Of a stretch of DNA of 18,434 nt, positions 1 to 7,387 are shown one piece after another (the stretch's first letter is position 1; each line of letters starts with the position of its first letter). The notes beneath the pieces were generated by a model. The model searched no databases. It was not told the DNA's origin and saw only the letters and a list, made by a program, of their open reading frames with translations. The stretch comes from JBKPNX01 sp046732855 (GTDB lineage: Bacteria; Pseudomonadota; Alphaproteobacteria; Geminicoccales; Geminicoccaceae): assembly GCA_046732855.1 (NCBI GenBank), contig JBKPNX010000105.1:1-18434 (forward strand), written 5' to 3'. Position numbers and translations under genes: made by a program.

Positions 1-1
1 A

Positions 2-364
2 GTAAGTAATCATGTGCTGGAGCACCTACGAAATGTGTCGGCTACATTGGAGAACATCCGAAAACGAATTAGAAGTCGAGGCCTGATCCTTTTGAAGGTC
101 CCCATGGAAGATTGGCGATCTGCAGATTCCAGAACATGGTCGAGCGACGATATCGACCATCATCTTCAAACGTGGACGCCAAAACTAATGGGCAACGTAA
201 TGTACGAAAGCGGCTTTGAGGTTCGGGATATCAAGATAATAACATCAGCGTGGCACCCGAAATTGTTTCCGCTGGCCAAGCTTGGGCTCGCTCCCCTTGC
301 TTTCTGGGCGATGGCCGTTGCAAAAAAGCGGCGCCAATTGTTTGCCATTGGAACGGTAACGTAA
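2..364 (+). CDS. SAM-dependent methyltransferase, 3' part (5' end outside window)
   Basis: The reading frame is open from the left edge and ends at TAA 362-364, so this is the C-terminal ~120 residues of a gene that starts outside the window. The visible part begins with SNHVLEHLRN, which matches the conserved HVLEH stretch after the SAM-binding core in Methyltransf_11/23-type class I enzymes. It is followed by a helix, the strand GLILLKVPMEDW, a DIDHHLQTWTP segment and a GFEVRDI strand, the usual C-terminal half of methyltransferases in O-antigen and exopolysaccharide clusters. The substrate is unknown; a sugar hydroxyl or an acid on the glycan is likely from context. GC content is about 49%, far below the neighbouring genes, which suggests recent acquisition. 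It converges with the polymerase gene at 465-1883, so it is not part of that operon. Confidence 0.8.
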   Translation, partial: VSNHVLEHLRNVSATLENIRKRIRSRGLILLKVPMEDWRSADSRTWSSDDIDHHLQTWTPKLMGNVMYESGFEVRDIKIITSAWHPKLFPLAKLGLAPLAFWAMAVAKKRRQLFAIGTVT

Positions 365-440
365 TCCTGGGCTTGGCAGTCAATCGACGGCAATCCGGCG
401 GCTCAGCGGGCGCAGCGGTGTAAAAGTGGGTCGTTGACGT

Positions 441-474
441 AAAACGGCGTCCGATTTTCCGGCGTCACGGACGC
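441..474 (-). terminator. Terminator-like hairpin at the end of the polysaccharide operon
   Basis: On the minus strand a 7-bp perfect inverted repeat (GCGTCCG at 474-468, CGGACGC at 453-447) is followed after CG by TTTT (444-441). The loop contains the TGA stop codon of the polymerase gene (467-465). The stem is short and the T-run is only four bases, so it is a weak intrinsic terminator candidate. Its position after the last gene of the operon, in the ~100-bp gap between converging genes, supports the role. Confidence 0.4.
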
Positions 475-1883
475 ACAAGTGACGATCGACCATCAGTGCC
501 GGTCGGGCTCGCCATCGTGCGAGGCAGGTTGCCAGTGTATGGGCGCGTCCGAGCCGTATGGGCAAGCGCGTCGCCGCCGATCGCGTAGCGCCAACCGAGC
601 CACACGATGGCGCTGAACAGCAGCATTCGATACGCAAAAGCTCCCATGTCCTGCATGACGAAGAAGATGGAGAGCGCAGTCATCAGGGCGTAGAGCGCCA
701 GCCAGAAACCGCCCTGCGACAGCGCTTTGCGATAGGCCAGACCGAATCCCCACCCTACCGCGAACGTGGCGAACAGGAAGGCCCACCGAAACTCGACCCA
801 AAGATCGAAAATGCTGCCCGGAGCCGAGCCGACGGCGCCAGCCCAGCCCAGGCTGCTCGTGAAATCGGTGATCTGCGGGTCCTTATCGAGGTGATCGAGG
901 TTCGGGATCCTCAGCAAACGTGCCGAATCGGCATACTTGGTCGGCCAGAGCGCGCGCGGGATCGGCCGTACCAACAGAACGACCAGATAGCGCCGGCCCC
1001 ACATGAAGGCGTCGAGGCTCTCCGCGTTGAGCGCGGCACCGGCTCCGTAAACGAACTCGTTGCCGGGCTCCACTTCGAAAGTATGGGCAGCCTCGGGGCC
1101 GGAGAATACCGAGTCGGTCCCCAGATAGATGCGCTCCCGGTTGGCCAGCAGGAACAGCAAGAGCAGGCCGAGAGCGAGCCCGGCAACCAGGGCGGCCCCG
1201 AGCTGCGGACGGCGGGCGCGCACCAGGCAGGACATGACGCCCACGCCCACGAGCGCCAGGAAGGTCGGGCTGCGCCGGGCGCCGAGCAACCCGTGGCCGA
1301 GACGCGGCAGCAAGGCAATGGCCATCCAGACCAGATCCCAAGGCCCGAGGCGACAGCCACGGCGGGCGAGAAGAAGCAGGAGCGCGCCCAGCAGGCCGAG
1401 CTGAAACGTCTCGGACACGTAGCCGCTGTCCGCTCCGAACCAGCCGTACGCATGTCCGTACACGGCGTAGAGCCCGCCGGAATGGCTGATCTGGTAAATC
1501 CAGGAGATCAGGCCCAGGGCCGCGAGCGCTACCGCGGCTCGAACCAGGCGGACACGCGCTGCGCTCGTCAGATGGACGTAGGGTGCGGGGCTGTAGGCGG
1601 GCGCGCGGTGCGCTCCCAGCCACACGCCGCCACAGAGGCTCAAAATTCCAAGAAAGGCGATCGTCTGGGCATAGTCGAGGTCACTCTGCCGAAGATAGCC
1701 GAGGAGCTCATCAGGCTGGGTGATCTCGAGGTAGAGAGGCAGGAAGGCGTGCAGGAAGAACGCCATGCCGCCCAGGTAAATCATGGGATGCAGGGGGTCG
1801 CGCGTGGTCACGTAGGCGAGCGATGCCGCCGCGAACAGGAGGATCCCGGTCAGGAATGCCGCGAGCTGGAAATCGAGGGTCAC
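465..1883 (-). CDS. wzy: Wzy-like polysaccharide repeat-unit polymerase (integral membrane)
   Basis: The 472-residue protein is built of many hydrophobic helices (about 10-12, for example around residues 5-25, 33-52, 74-91, 113-131, 160-173, 205-222 and 229-247). A long polar, probably periplasmic, loop covers about 249-360, and a helical pair precedes the hydrophilic C terminus. The loop carries EFVYG (276-280) and RPIPRALWPTK (306-316), features I associate with O-antigen/oligosaccharide repeat-unit polymerases. Wzy enzymes join lipid-linked repeat units in the periplasm. They share topology more than sequence, so the call rests on topology, loop position and context (Wzx, Wzc and glycosyltransferases in the same operon). 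The GTG start (1883-1881) overlaps the TGA of the upstream glycosyltransferase by 4 bp, so translation is probably coupled. It is the last gene of the operon. A WaaL-type ligase is a less likely alternative. Confidence 0.72.
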   Translation of the reverse strand: MTLDFQLAAFLTGILLFAAASLAYVTTRDPLHPMIYLGGMAFFLHAFLPLYLEITQPDELLGYLRQSDLDYAQTIAFLGILSLCGGVWLGAHRAPAYSPAPYVHLTSAARVRLVRAAVALAALGLISWIYQISHSGGLYAVYGHAYGWFGADSGYVSETFQLGLLGALLLLLARRGCRLGPWDLVWMAIALLPRLGHGLLGARRSPTFLALVGVGVMSCLVRARRPQLGAALVAGLALGLLLLFLLANRERIYLGTDSVFSGPEAAHTFEVEPGNEFVYGAGAALNAESLDAFMWGRRYLVVLLVRPIPRALWPTKYADSARLLRIPNLDHLDKDPQITDFTSSLGWAGAVGSAPGSIFDLWVEFRWAFLFATFAVGWGFGLAYRKALSQGGFWLALYALMTALSIFFVMQDMGAFAYRMLLFSAIVWLGWRYAIGGDALAHTARTRPYTGNLPRTMASPTGTDGRSSLVRP

Positions 1884-3079
1884 GGTTGCATTGGCCCGTC
1901 AAGTATTGACCGCAAGGCGGGCGTGAACGCGCTCGCGTCCGCAAGGGTCGCCAGCGGAGCGCGCGCCGCATGCTCGAACATCCGCCGATAGCGCGGCGCC
2001 AGAGTGTCCCAACTGAAGCGCCGCCGGACCGCATCCCAACGCTGGCGCATGGCTTGCGGATCGGCCGGTCGCGCCAGGACAGGCAGCAAGTTACGCGCCA
2101 ACGCATGCTCGACGCTCAGGTCAGCCAGAATCCCGTGTTCGGCGAGAACGTACTCCATAACTGGGTGCCGGTGCGCGATTACGGGCAGGCCGCGGGCGAG
2201 GGCCTCCAGGAACACTCGGCCGAAGCCTTCACTGAGCGAGGCGAGCACGAAGCAGTCGGCCGCGGCGTAGTACGGCGCGACGTCATCATAGGGCACCGAG
2301 CGTGTCGCGAACCCCGCCGGGCCGAGCCGTTCCTGGGCAAGGCGCAAGATCTCGTCGGAACCGCGGTCGATCGCGCCGAGCAGCATCAGGAACGAGCGCG
2401 GCGCGGGCAACGCCGCGACCTCCTTGACCACGTAGTCCATCCGCTTGTGCGCGCGGCTGATCCAGCCGACGCTCAGCACGACCGGACGATCGATTGGCAG
2501 GGCGAGACGTTGACGCAGCGCTCGCCGGACGTCGGGAGCGACGACAGGTGGGTCGCCGATCCTGATGCCGTAGGGGACCATCACGTGCTTGTCGGCGGGC
2601 TCGCCCGCGCCCAGCGCCTCCTCGAGCTGGACCGGATTGACCTGGTGCACGAAGTCCAGCCTGACGAAGGGCGGCCGGCACGGCCCGCCGTTCGAGAACA
2701 GCAGGCGATAGGGCACGCCGATCCAGCGCCGGAACCAGTAGAGGAGAAAGCCGAGATTGGCGTCGCTGTAGAAGACGACCTCGGGCCGGAACCGCCGGAT
2801 CTCGCGGACGACCGGCAGGAACGACGACCATTGCTCGGCGACATAGGCGTTGCGCCGCAGGGCAGCGCCGATGGCAGCGGCGAACGCCGAGGTCCGCGGG
2901 ATGCAGGAGACGACCCGTTCGAGCTCGCTCGATGGGCCAGCACCCTTGACCAGCCGCGCATCGAGCCCCTCGACCGTGTGAAGATGATCGAACGCCTCGC
3001 GGAAGAACGACTCGATGCCGCGGTTCAGGATGCCGACGCCCGTGCAGCAGAACAGGACCCGGAGCGGCGCTCTAGCCAT
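1880..3079 (-). CDS. Glycosyltransferase family 4 (GT-B fold)
   Basis: This 399-residue enzyme should transfer a sugar from a nucleotide-sugar to the growing lipid-linked repeat unit at the cytoplasmic face of the membrane. The N-terminal Rossmann domain starts with LRVLFCCTGVGILNRGIE (residues 6-23). The C-terminal donor-binding domain starts near 198 (PVVLSVGWISRAHKRMDYV). It contains the GT4 EX7E motif, SEGFGRVFLEA, with E284 and E292, followed by RGLPVIAH. Length is normal for the family. The ATG (3079-3077) lies 8 bp inside the upstream methyltransferase gene, and its TGA overlaps the GTG of the polymerase gene. Donor and acceptor cannot be read from the sequence. Confidence 0.9.
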   Translation of the reverse strand: MARAPLRVLFCCTGVGILNRGIESFFREAFDHLHTVEGLDARLVKGAGPSSELERVVSCIPRTSAFAAAIGAALRRNAYVAEQWSSFLPVVREIRRFRPEVVFYSDANLGFLLYWFRRWIGVPYRLLFSNGGPCRPPFVRLDFVHQVNPVQLEEALGAGEPADKHVMVPYGIRIGDPPVVAPDVRRALRQRLALPIDRPVVLSVGWISRAHKRMDYVVKEVAALPAPRSFLMLLGAIDRGSDEILRLAQERLGPAGFATRSVPYDDVAPYYAAADCFVLASLSEGFGRVFLEALARGLPVIAHRHPVMEYVLAEHGILADLSVEHALARNLLPVLARPADPQAMRQRWDAVRRRFSWDTLAPRYRRMFEHAARAPLATLADASAFTPALRSILDGPMQP

Positions 3080-3875
3080 CGATCGCCTTCGGCGTCATCC
3101 AGAGCCACGACATGCGCTCGGGGCGCCACTCGCTGACGGCCCAGTCCAGGTAGGACAACGGCAGCAGTCTGGTGCCAAGACTGCGCCACGGGAACTCCGC
3201 CCGGCTGCGGGGCTCCTGCCAGACGTGCTCGATATCATGGCTGCGCGCAAACCGCCGGCAGAGCTCGTCGGTCACGCCGCGCCGCAAAAACTCGTGGGTT
3301 TCGACCAGCACGACCGCAGCGCGGAGCGCGGCGACCCGCTCCGGGTCGAGCAACGTGTCCTCGTCCCCCTCCACATCGCAGATCACGACGGGAGCGGTAT
3401 GCCCCGCCAGGGCCGCCGCAAGATTCTGCGGCTGGCAGCGGCCGCGCACGGTCAGCCGGTCCCCGACGCCGTTCAGCTCCGCCATCCGCCGAAGCGCCGC
3501 CTGGCCTGTCGGCTCCAGCTCGAACGCGATGATCCTCGCGCCGGGGATGCGCAGCGCCAAGCCGATCGCGTAATATCCCTCGGCCGCGCCGAGATCGACG
3601 ACCAGCTCCGGCTGTTGCTGGCAGATCCACTCGATCTTGGCCGCCAGCTCGCGCTCATAGGTGCCAAGCAGCTTCGGGATGAAGCAGCTGCCGACCGAGC
3701 CGCCGGCATAGCGCATGCCCGCGAACGGCCCGGCACGCACGCGGCCCGTTGTCCGCCTTTGCGTGAGATGCTCAAGGTAGCCGATCGGCCGGTACGGGGC
3801 TGGTACGACTCGTCGGAGTGTCTCGCGCACGACACCGGATGCGCCGAGGCTGCGCCTACCTATCGGCGCTTGCAT
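3072..3875 (-). CDS. FkbM-like SAM-dependent methyltransferase
   Basis: From the ATG at 3875 this is a 267-residue class I methyltransferase. Motif I is VVDLGAAEGYYAIGLA (about 92-107), followed by the acidic strand end IIAFELEP (115-122). ICDVEGDEDTLLD (about 165-177) resembles the KIDVEGxE signature of FkbM-family O-methyltransferases, so I place it near that family. It is expected to methylate a sugar or substituent of the exopolysaccharide. I chose the start at 3875 rather than the in-frame ATG at 3917 because it cuts the overlap with the upstream methyltransferase gene from 58 to 16 bp; neither start has a clear ribosome binding site. The TAG stop overlaps the next glycosyltransferase by 8 bp. 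GC content is high, unlike the gene just upstream. Confidence 0.8.
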   Translation of the reverse strand: MQAPIGRRSLGASGVVRETLRRVVPAPYRPIGYLEHLTQRRTTGRVRAGPFAGMRYAGGSVGSCFIPKLLGTYERELAAKIEWICQQQPELVVDLGAAEGYYAIGLALRIPGARIIAFELEPTGQAALRRMAELNGVGDRLTVRGRCQPQNLAAALAGHTAPVVICDVEGDEDTLLDPERVAALRAAVVLVETHEFLRRGVTDELCRRFARSHDIEHVWQEPRSRAEFPWRSLGTRLLPLSYLDWAVSEWRPERMSWLWMTPKAIDG

Positions 3876-4555
3876 AATGCTGCGATGGAGTAGTGTATAA
3901 ATGGCGCGTGCGTGCATGTAAAGCGCCAGCCCAGGCTCGGCGAATGTTTGACGGCTCGAAAAATCCGCTTCAACACTGGTTCTCCTTCGAGAGATAATAA
4001 TTCTAATCCACCCGCATTGGTCAGGTGGGTTATAGCAGACGCTGTCGAGCGGAAGAAGCTATCGTGGAAGCATATTACCCCCTCCTCTGCTAGGACCTCC
4101 AGTGACATGTAAGCATCCGTCAATTTGTGTTCCATGTCATGGGCACCGTCTATAAAAATAAAGTCGAACTTGGCACCGCATTTTCGGGCATATGCTAAAT
4201 ATTCTTCGCTAGTTCGTCGTGAGAATGCCACGCTATCTCTCATGTGGAATTCCCGTAAACATCTGAGGCCCCAACCACCAGACACCTCTTGCTGGAGTGG
4301 GTCGAGTACGACGTGTTTACCCTCCAGGCCCAAGAGGCGCCGCGCCTCGCCAAAGGCCGCGGCACTAATGCCGGAACCTAGTCCCCATTCCAACGATCTG
4401 CTCGGTGCAGTCTGAAGAAAGAGGCGCAGAAGAAGCTGCAACTCGGGTTTTCTGAGCGCGCCACAAAGATACGTCGGAGGGCGCGGGGTCGCGGCGTAGA
4501 GGCGATCTACAAAGTTGTTCATGTGATTAATCATCGAAGGTTCGAGCGCAGTCAT
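3860..4555 (-). CDS. Class I SAM-dependent methyltransferase (Methyltransf_24-like), low GC
   Basis: The 231-residue protein has a degenerate SAM-binding motif SLEWGLGSGISA (54-65), then VVLDP (82-86). A diagnostic block follows at about 130-165, containing FDFIFIDGAHD, SLEVLAEEGV and ICFHD. This block is typical of Methyltransf_24-type enzymes in cell-surface polysaccharide clusters; the paired Asp and His residues in this family often contact SAM or metal. The predicted role is O-methylation of a glycan component. Its GC content (about 48% over 3961-4320) is about 20 points below its neighbours, so it looks like an inserted cassette. The ATG at 4555 lacks an evident ribosome binding site; ATGs at 4534 and 4522 are alternatives. 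A 51-bp gap separates it from the upstream glycosyltransferase, and it overlaps the next gene by 16 bp. Confidence 0.8.
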   Translation of the reverse strand: MTALEPSMINHMNNFVDRLYAATPRPPTYLCGALRKPELQLLLRLFLQTAPSRSLEWGLGSGISAAAFGEARRLLGLEGKHVVLDPLQQEVSGGWGLRCLREFHMRDSVAFSRRTSEEYLAYARKCGAKFDFIFIDGAHDMEHKLTDAYMSLEVLAEEGVICFHDSFFRSTASAITHLTNAGGLELLSLEGEPVLKRIFRAVKHSPSLGWRFTCTHAPFIHYSIAALCKRR

Positions 4556-4606
4556 GGGCTGACGAGCTGCTTCGGACAGAGAGGCGACATCACGAACATC
4601 ATGCGA

Positions 4607-5536
4607 TCAAGCTACCTGCGAATGTGTCATTTGCTGCGGGTAGGCGCACTCCGGGTAGCGCGTACGGAAGCGGTCGAGCACGGGGAGAAGGCAGGCATGG
4701 GCGATGCGCTGCACGGCCTGGACGTGCGGTTTGGCAAGGTGATTGATGAAGCGGAACTCTGGCAGGAACGATCCCGGCAGCCAGTAGTGCAGATCGGGGT
4801 GATCGGTGGGCACGACCAAGTCTTGCCAGTTGCCATGCGCCCAGTGATGCTCGTCCGGACGCGACCAGTTGCGCCGGTTCTCGGCGTCGGCCATCATCGC
4901 CGCGCGCAGGCGGCAGCGCCGCTCCAGTTGGGTCGGGTCGCGGTGCGGGTAATGGCGGATCGGCAGGCGCGCGCGCGCGCGAAAGCCGGCGTTGAACGGG
5001 AAGGATACGGTCGGCGGCCAGCGCATGCTCGCGCGGTAGCGGCAGAGGCGCGGCTCGGTGTAGGGGCTGACGGTGCACCAGCGCCGGCGCTGCTCGATCG
5101 GGCGCGCGCGATCGGCGAGTGTCTCCTCGCCCGCCTGCCACGCCTGAACCTCCGCCGCGGTCAGGCGGAAGTCGTAATACTGGTGGAACACGACGGTCTC
5201 GTGGCGGGCGAGGCGCGTGCGCACGAACTCGGGCGGCGGGGCGTGGTGGAACTCGTCGGCATCGACGCGCAGGAACCAGTCGCCGTCTTGCATGTGGGCG
5301 CGCGCCTGATGGAACATCCAGCCGCGCAGGCGCGTCTCCGAGAAGTAGACCTGGTCCTGTCCCAACAGCCGCACCCGCTCGTCCTTGGACGCCAGGTCGC
5401 GCACGATGTCCCAGGTGTCGTCGGCGCTGCCGGTATCGAACACGTAAACCGCATCGGCCCAGCTCAGCAGATGGCGCAGGCACTGGCCGACGATGTCGGC
5501 CTCGTCACGGACCGGGAGCAGGGCGTGGAATCTCAT
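4607..5536 (-). CDS. Glycosyltransferase family 2 (Glyco_tranf_2_4-like)
   Basis: This 309-residue protein starts MRFHALLPVRDEADIV, the usual first strand of the Glyco_tranf_2_4 type of GT2 enzyme. It then has FDTGSADDT (33-41) for nucleotide-sugar binding and FLRVDADEF (88-96) carrying the metal-binding DxD. The aromatic-rich C-terminal half (for example HHWAHGNW and DLHYWLPGSF) is typical of this subgroup. The start is set at 5536: its ATG overlaps the TGA of the preceding GT2 gene (ATGA at 5536-5533), and homology to GT2 begins exactly there. The in-frame ATG at 5686 would add 50 arginine- and alanine-rich residues lying inside the upstream gene and is rejected. It probably adds one sugar of the repeat unit. 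Confidence 0.87.
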   Translation of the reverse strand: MRFHALLPVRDEADIVGQCLRHLLSWADAVYVFDTGSADDTWDIVRDLASKDERVRLLGQDQVYFSETRLRGWMFHQARAHMQDGDWFLRVDADEFHHAPPPEFVRTRLARHETVVFHQYYDFRLTAAEVQAWQAGEETLADRARPIEQRRRWCTVSPYTEPRLCRYRASMRWPPTVSFPFNAGFRARARLPIRHYPHRDPTQLERRCRLRAAMMADAENRRNWSRPDEHHWAHGNWQDLVVPTDHPDLHYWLPGSFLPEFRFINHLAKPHVQAVQRIAHACLLPVLDRFRTRYPECAYPQQMTHSQVA

Positions 5537-6449
5537 GCCCGAATCCCGCCCATAGCTCTGGCGAGCTCGACCGGGCGATGAACCGGCTGCCGCGCGAGCT
5601 GCATCCAGCCCCAATACGCCTGCCATGGCAGCGGGGCGCGGGCGCCTACGCATCGCGGCAGGCCACGGAGCGCGGACAGCCACCACGCCGGTTGCAGCAG
5701 CAGGTCAGGCAGGCTCTGCGTGGCGGCGTATCTGAGCTGTCGGCTGATGCGGAACAACGCCACCGCGGGCAGGTACGGCCACGGGCAGCGGATCAGCACG
5801 CTCCAGAGCTCGTTCCTGGCGTGCAGACGTTGGCGCCGACCCTCGTGGCGATTGACGCGCGACAGGTGATGACGCACGACCAGATCCGGCTCCAACCACA
5901 CCGCGAGGCCTGCCGCGTAACATTGCAGCGCGTAATCCGGCTCCTCATAGCCATGGCTGAAAAACGCCGGAAAGCCGCCAAGCCGCAGGTAGACATCGCG
6001 ACGCACCGCGGCGCCGCAGTTGGCGTAGGCCGCGACGTAACGGCCGAGGCGTTCTTCCCGAGAGGCCGTGCCACGCCCGCCATCGTCCCCGTCGTGGAGC
6101 ACGGCGAACGAGATCACGGCCGCCTCGGGATGCTCGGCGAGCGCGCGGCCAAGACGCATGAGGAAATCGCGATCGAGCGGGTAGCTGTCGTCGTCCAGGC
6201 TGATCACGATCTCGCAACAGGCCAGTCGCAGCATCCGATCGCGCGAAGGGATCGATCCCTGCCGGTCTGCATTCGTGAGAAGGACAAAACCGGGGAACTC
6301 CCGGACGAGCATCGAGACCGTTTCGTCGGTGCAGCCATCGGCGCAGATCAGGACCTCGTCCGGTGGTGGGAAAGGGACGTCAGCGCCGCACATGTCCGGC
6401 GAAGATCGGCGCAGCGATTGTGGGTCGTGATCATGATTGCGAAAGTCAT
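5533..6449 (-). CDS. Glycosyltransferase family 2, apparently frameshifted near its 5' end
   Basis: From ATG 6449 (GAGGAG about 14 bases upstream) the frame reads MTFAIMITTHNRCADLRR, a textbook GT2 first strand, but hits TGA soon after. The rest of the enzyme is in another frame (downstream ATG at 6393), with PPPDEVLICADGCTDET, SLDDDSY (the DxD region, residues 86-88 of the restored protein), GAAVRRDVYLRLGGF and HGYEEPDYALQ. Adding one base to the G-run at 6368-6370 joins the two into a continuous 305-residue protein (ALTSLS then PPPDEVL). Without it, translation from 6393 would lack the first beta strand and probably be inactive. The cause is either a one-base deletion or a sequence error. 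It is followed by another GT2 through an ATGA overlap, and 29 bp separate it from the FkbM gene upstream. Confidence 0.82.
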
Positions 6450-6478
6450 GGCGAAGCGAGGCTCCTCAATCCAAGTGA

Positions 6479-7372
6479 TCAGTGCAGGACAGATTCGTGA
6501 GCGAATAAGACATTGCGCGTACCTGCGCTGGCATCCAAAGCTTCTGGTAAACTACACGGGGTGAACGTTGACCCGAGAAGGGTGCCGAAGCGGACGAGCA
6601 CGAGATTCGCTGCGGCCAGGGTCGCAAGGAGTTCCGCGGCGCTGCTGCCTGCTTCATGCAACGCTTGGGGAATCACTTCGGCATAGACGAACATGACGCG
6701 GTCTTCCGCAAGCAAGCGTGCGGCCCCCCGAACCACCGCAGTCTCGAATCCTTCCACGTCTATCTTGACGATGCCCAGAAATGTTTCTGGTCGGTCGACG
6801 AACTGCTCATCCAGAGTGGTCACGGGACAGTGGATGCAGGGTAAGTCATGCGGATCCACCGCCGTGGCGATGCGATTTTGACCTGGAGAGTGGTCACGGA
6901 TGCCGAACACCGCCGATCCCGGCGCACTCGATACCGCAAGCGGGTGAGCTGTCACACGCGCAGCCAGCTGCGCGTTCATCGCGATATTGCGCTGCAGACG
7001 GCGGTACGTGTCGGGGACCGGCTCGAACGCATGGACCTCATCAAAGCCGCTTGCGGCCAACGCGAGCGTGAAGTGTCCGAGGTGAGCGCCGACGTCCACC
7101 GCGATCCAGCGTCGGTCGGAGGGCAGTCTGTGACGGCAGATCTCGAGCAGGCGCAGCTCGGCCGGGGAAACGCCGTCGCGCCAGGACCAGAAATGACTGA
7201 AGGAGACGAAGTTGCCGATCCGCGTCGGGTGATGACGGTGCAGGGGGCCGCGTTGCACCACCATCCTGGTCGCTTGCCATTTCAGATAGAGCGCGGCCAT
7301 GCGCGGATCGCAGATCAGCCGAGCGGCATTGGCCGCAACGTGGGTCGTCCGTTCGAGCCGCGAGCGGTGCAA
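6479..7372 (-). CDS. FkbM family SAM-dependent methyltransferase
   Basis: The 297-residue protein shows the full FkbM pattern: AVDVGAHLGHFTLALA (about 91-106) as SAM motif I, HAFEPVPDTYRRL (114-126), TTLDE (185-189) and the signature IVKIDVEGFETAVVRGA (201-217). FkbM enzymes are O-methyltransferases, common in exopolysaccharide and natural-product clusters; here a sugar hydroxyl is the likely target. The start is TTG at 7372-7370, preceded by GGAG nine bases upstream; no ATG gives the full N-terminal region. The upstream glycosyltransferase ends 15 bp before, so translation is probably coupled. The TGA is at 6481-6479. Confidence 0.88.
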   Translation of the reverse strand: MHRSRLERTTHVAANAARLICDPRMAALYLKWQATRMVVQRGPLHRHHPTRIGNFVSFSHFWSWRDGVSPAELRLLEICRHRLPSDRRWIAVDVGAHLGHFTLALAASGFDEVHAFEPVPDTYRRLQRNIAMNAQLAARVTAHPLAVSSAPGSAVFGIRDHSPGQNRIATAVDPHDLPCIHCPVTTLDEQFVDRPETFLGIVKIDVEGFETAVVRGAARLLAEDRVMFVYAEVIPQALHEAGSSAAELLATLAAANLVLVRFGTLLGSTFTPCSLPEALDASAGTRNVLFAHESVLH

Positions 7373-7387
7373 CTGTGAGGTCTCCGA

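Noticed and set aside
558..1991. Long plus-strand ORF opposite the polymerase gene
   Set aside because: The polar, Gln/Glu/Arg-rich sequence is typical of antisense frames in GC-rich DNA; the minus strand has a clear membrane protein.
1970..3136. Long plus-strand ORF opposite the GT4 gene
   Set aside because: It shows no domain-like features; the minus-strand frame has the complete GT4 motifs.
6355..6393. Programmed -1 ribosomal frameshift in the GT2 gene
   Set aside because: The overlap has no XXXYYYZ heptamer in the correct phase; a simple one-base loss in a G-run explains the data better.
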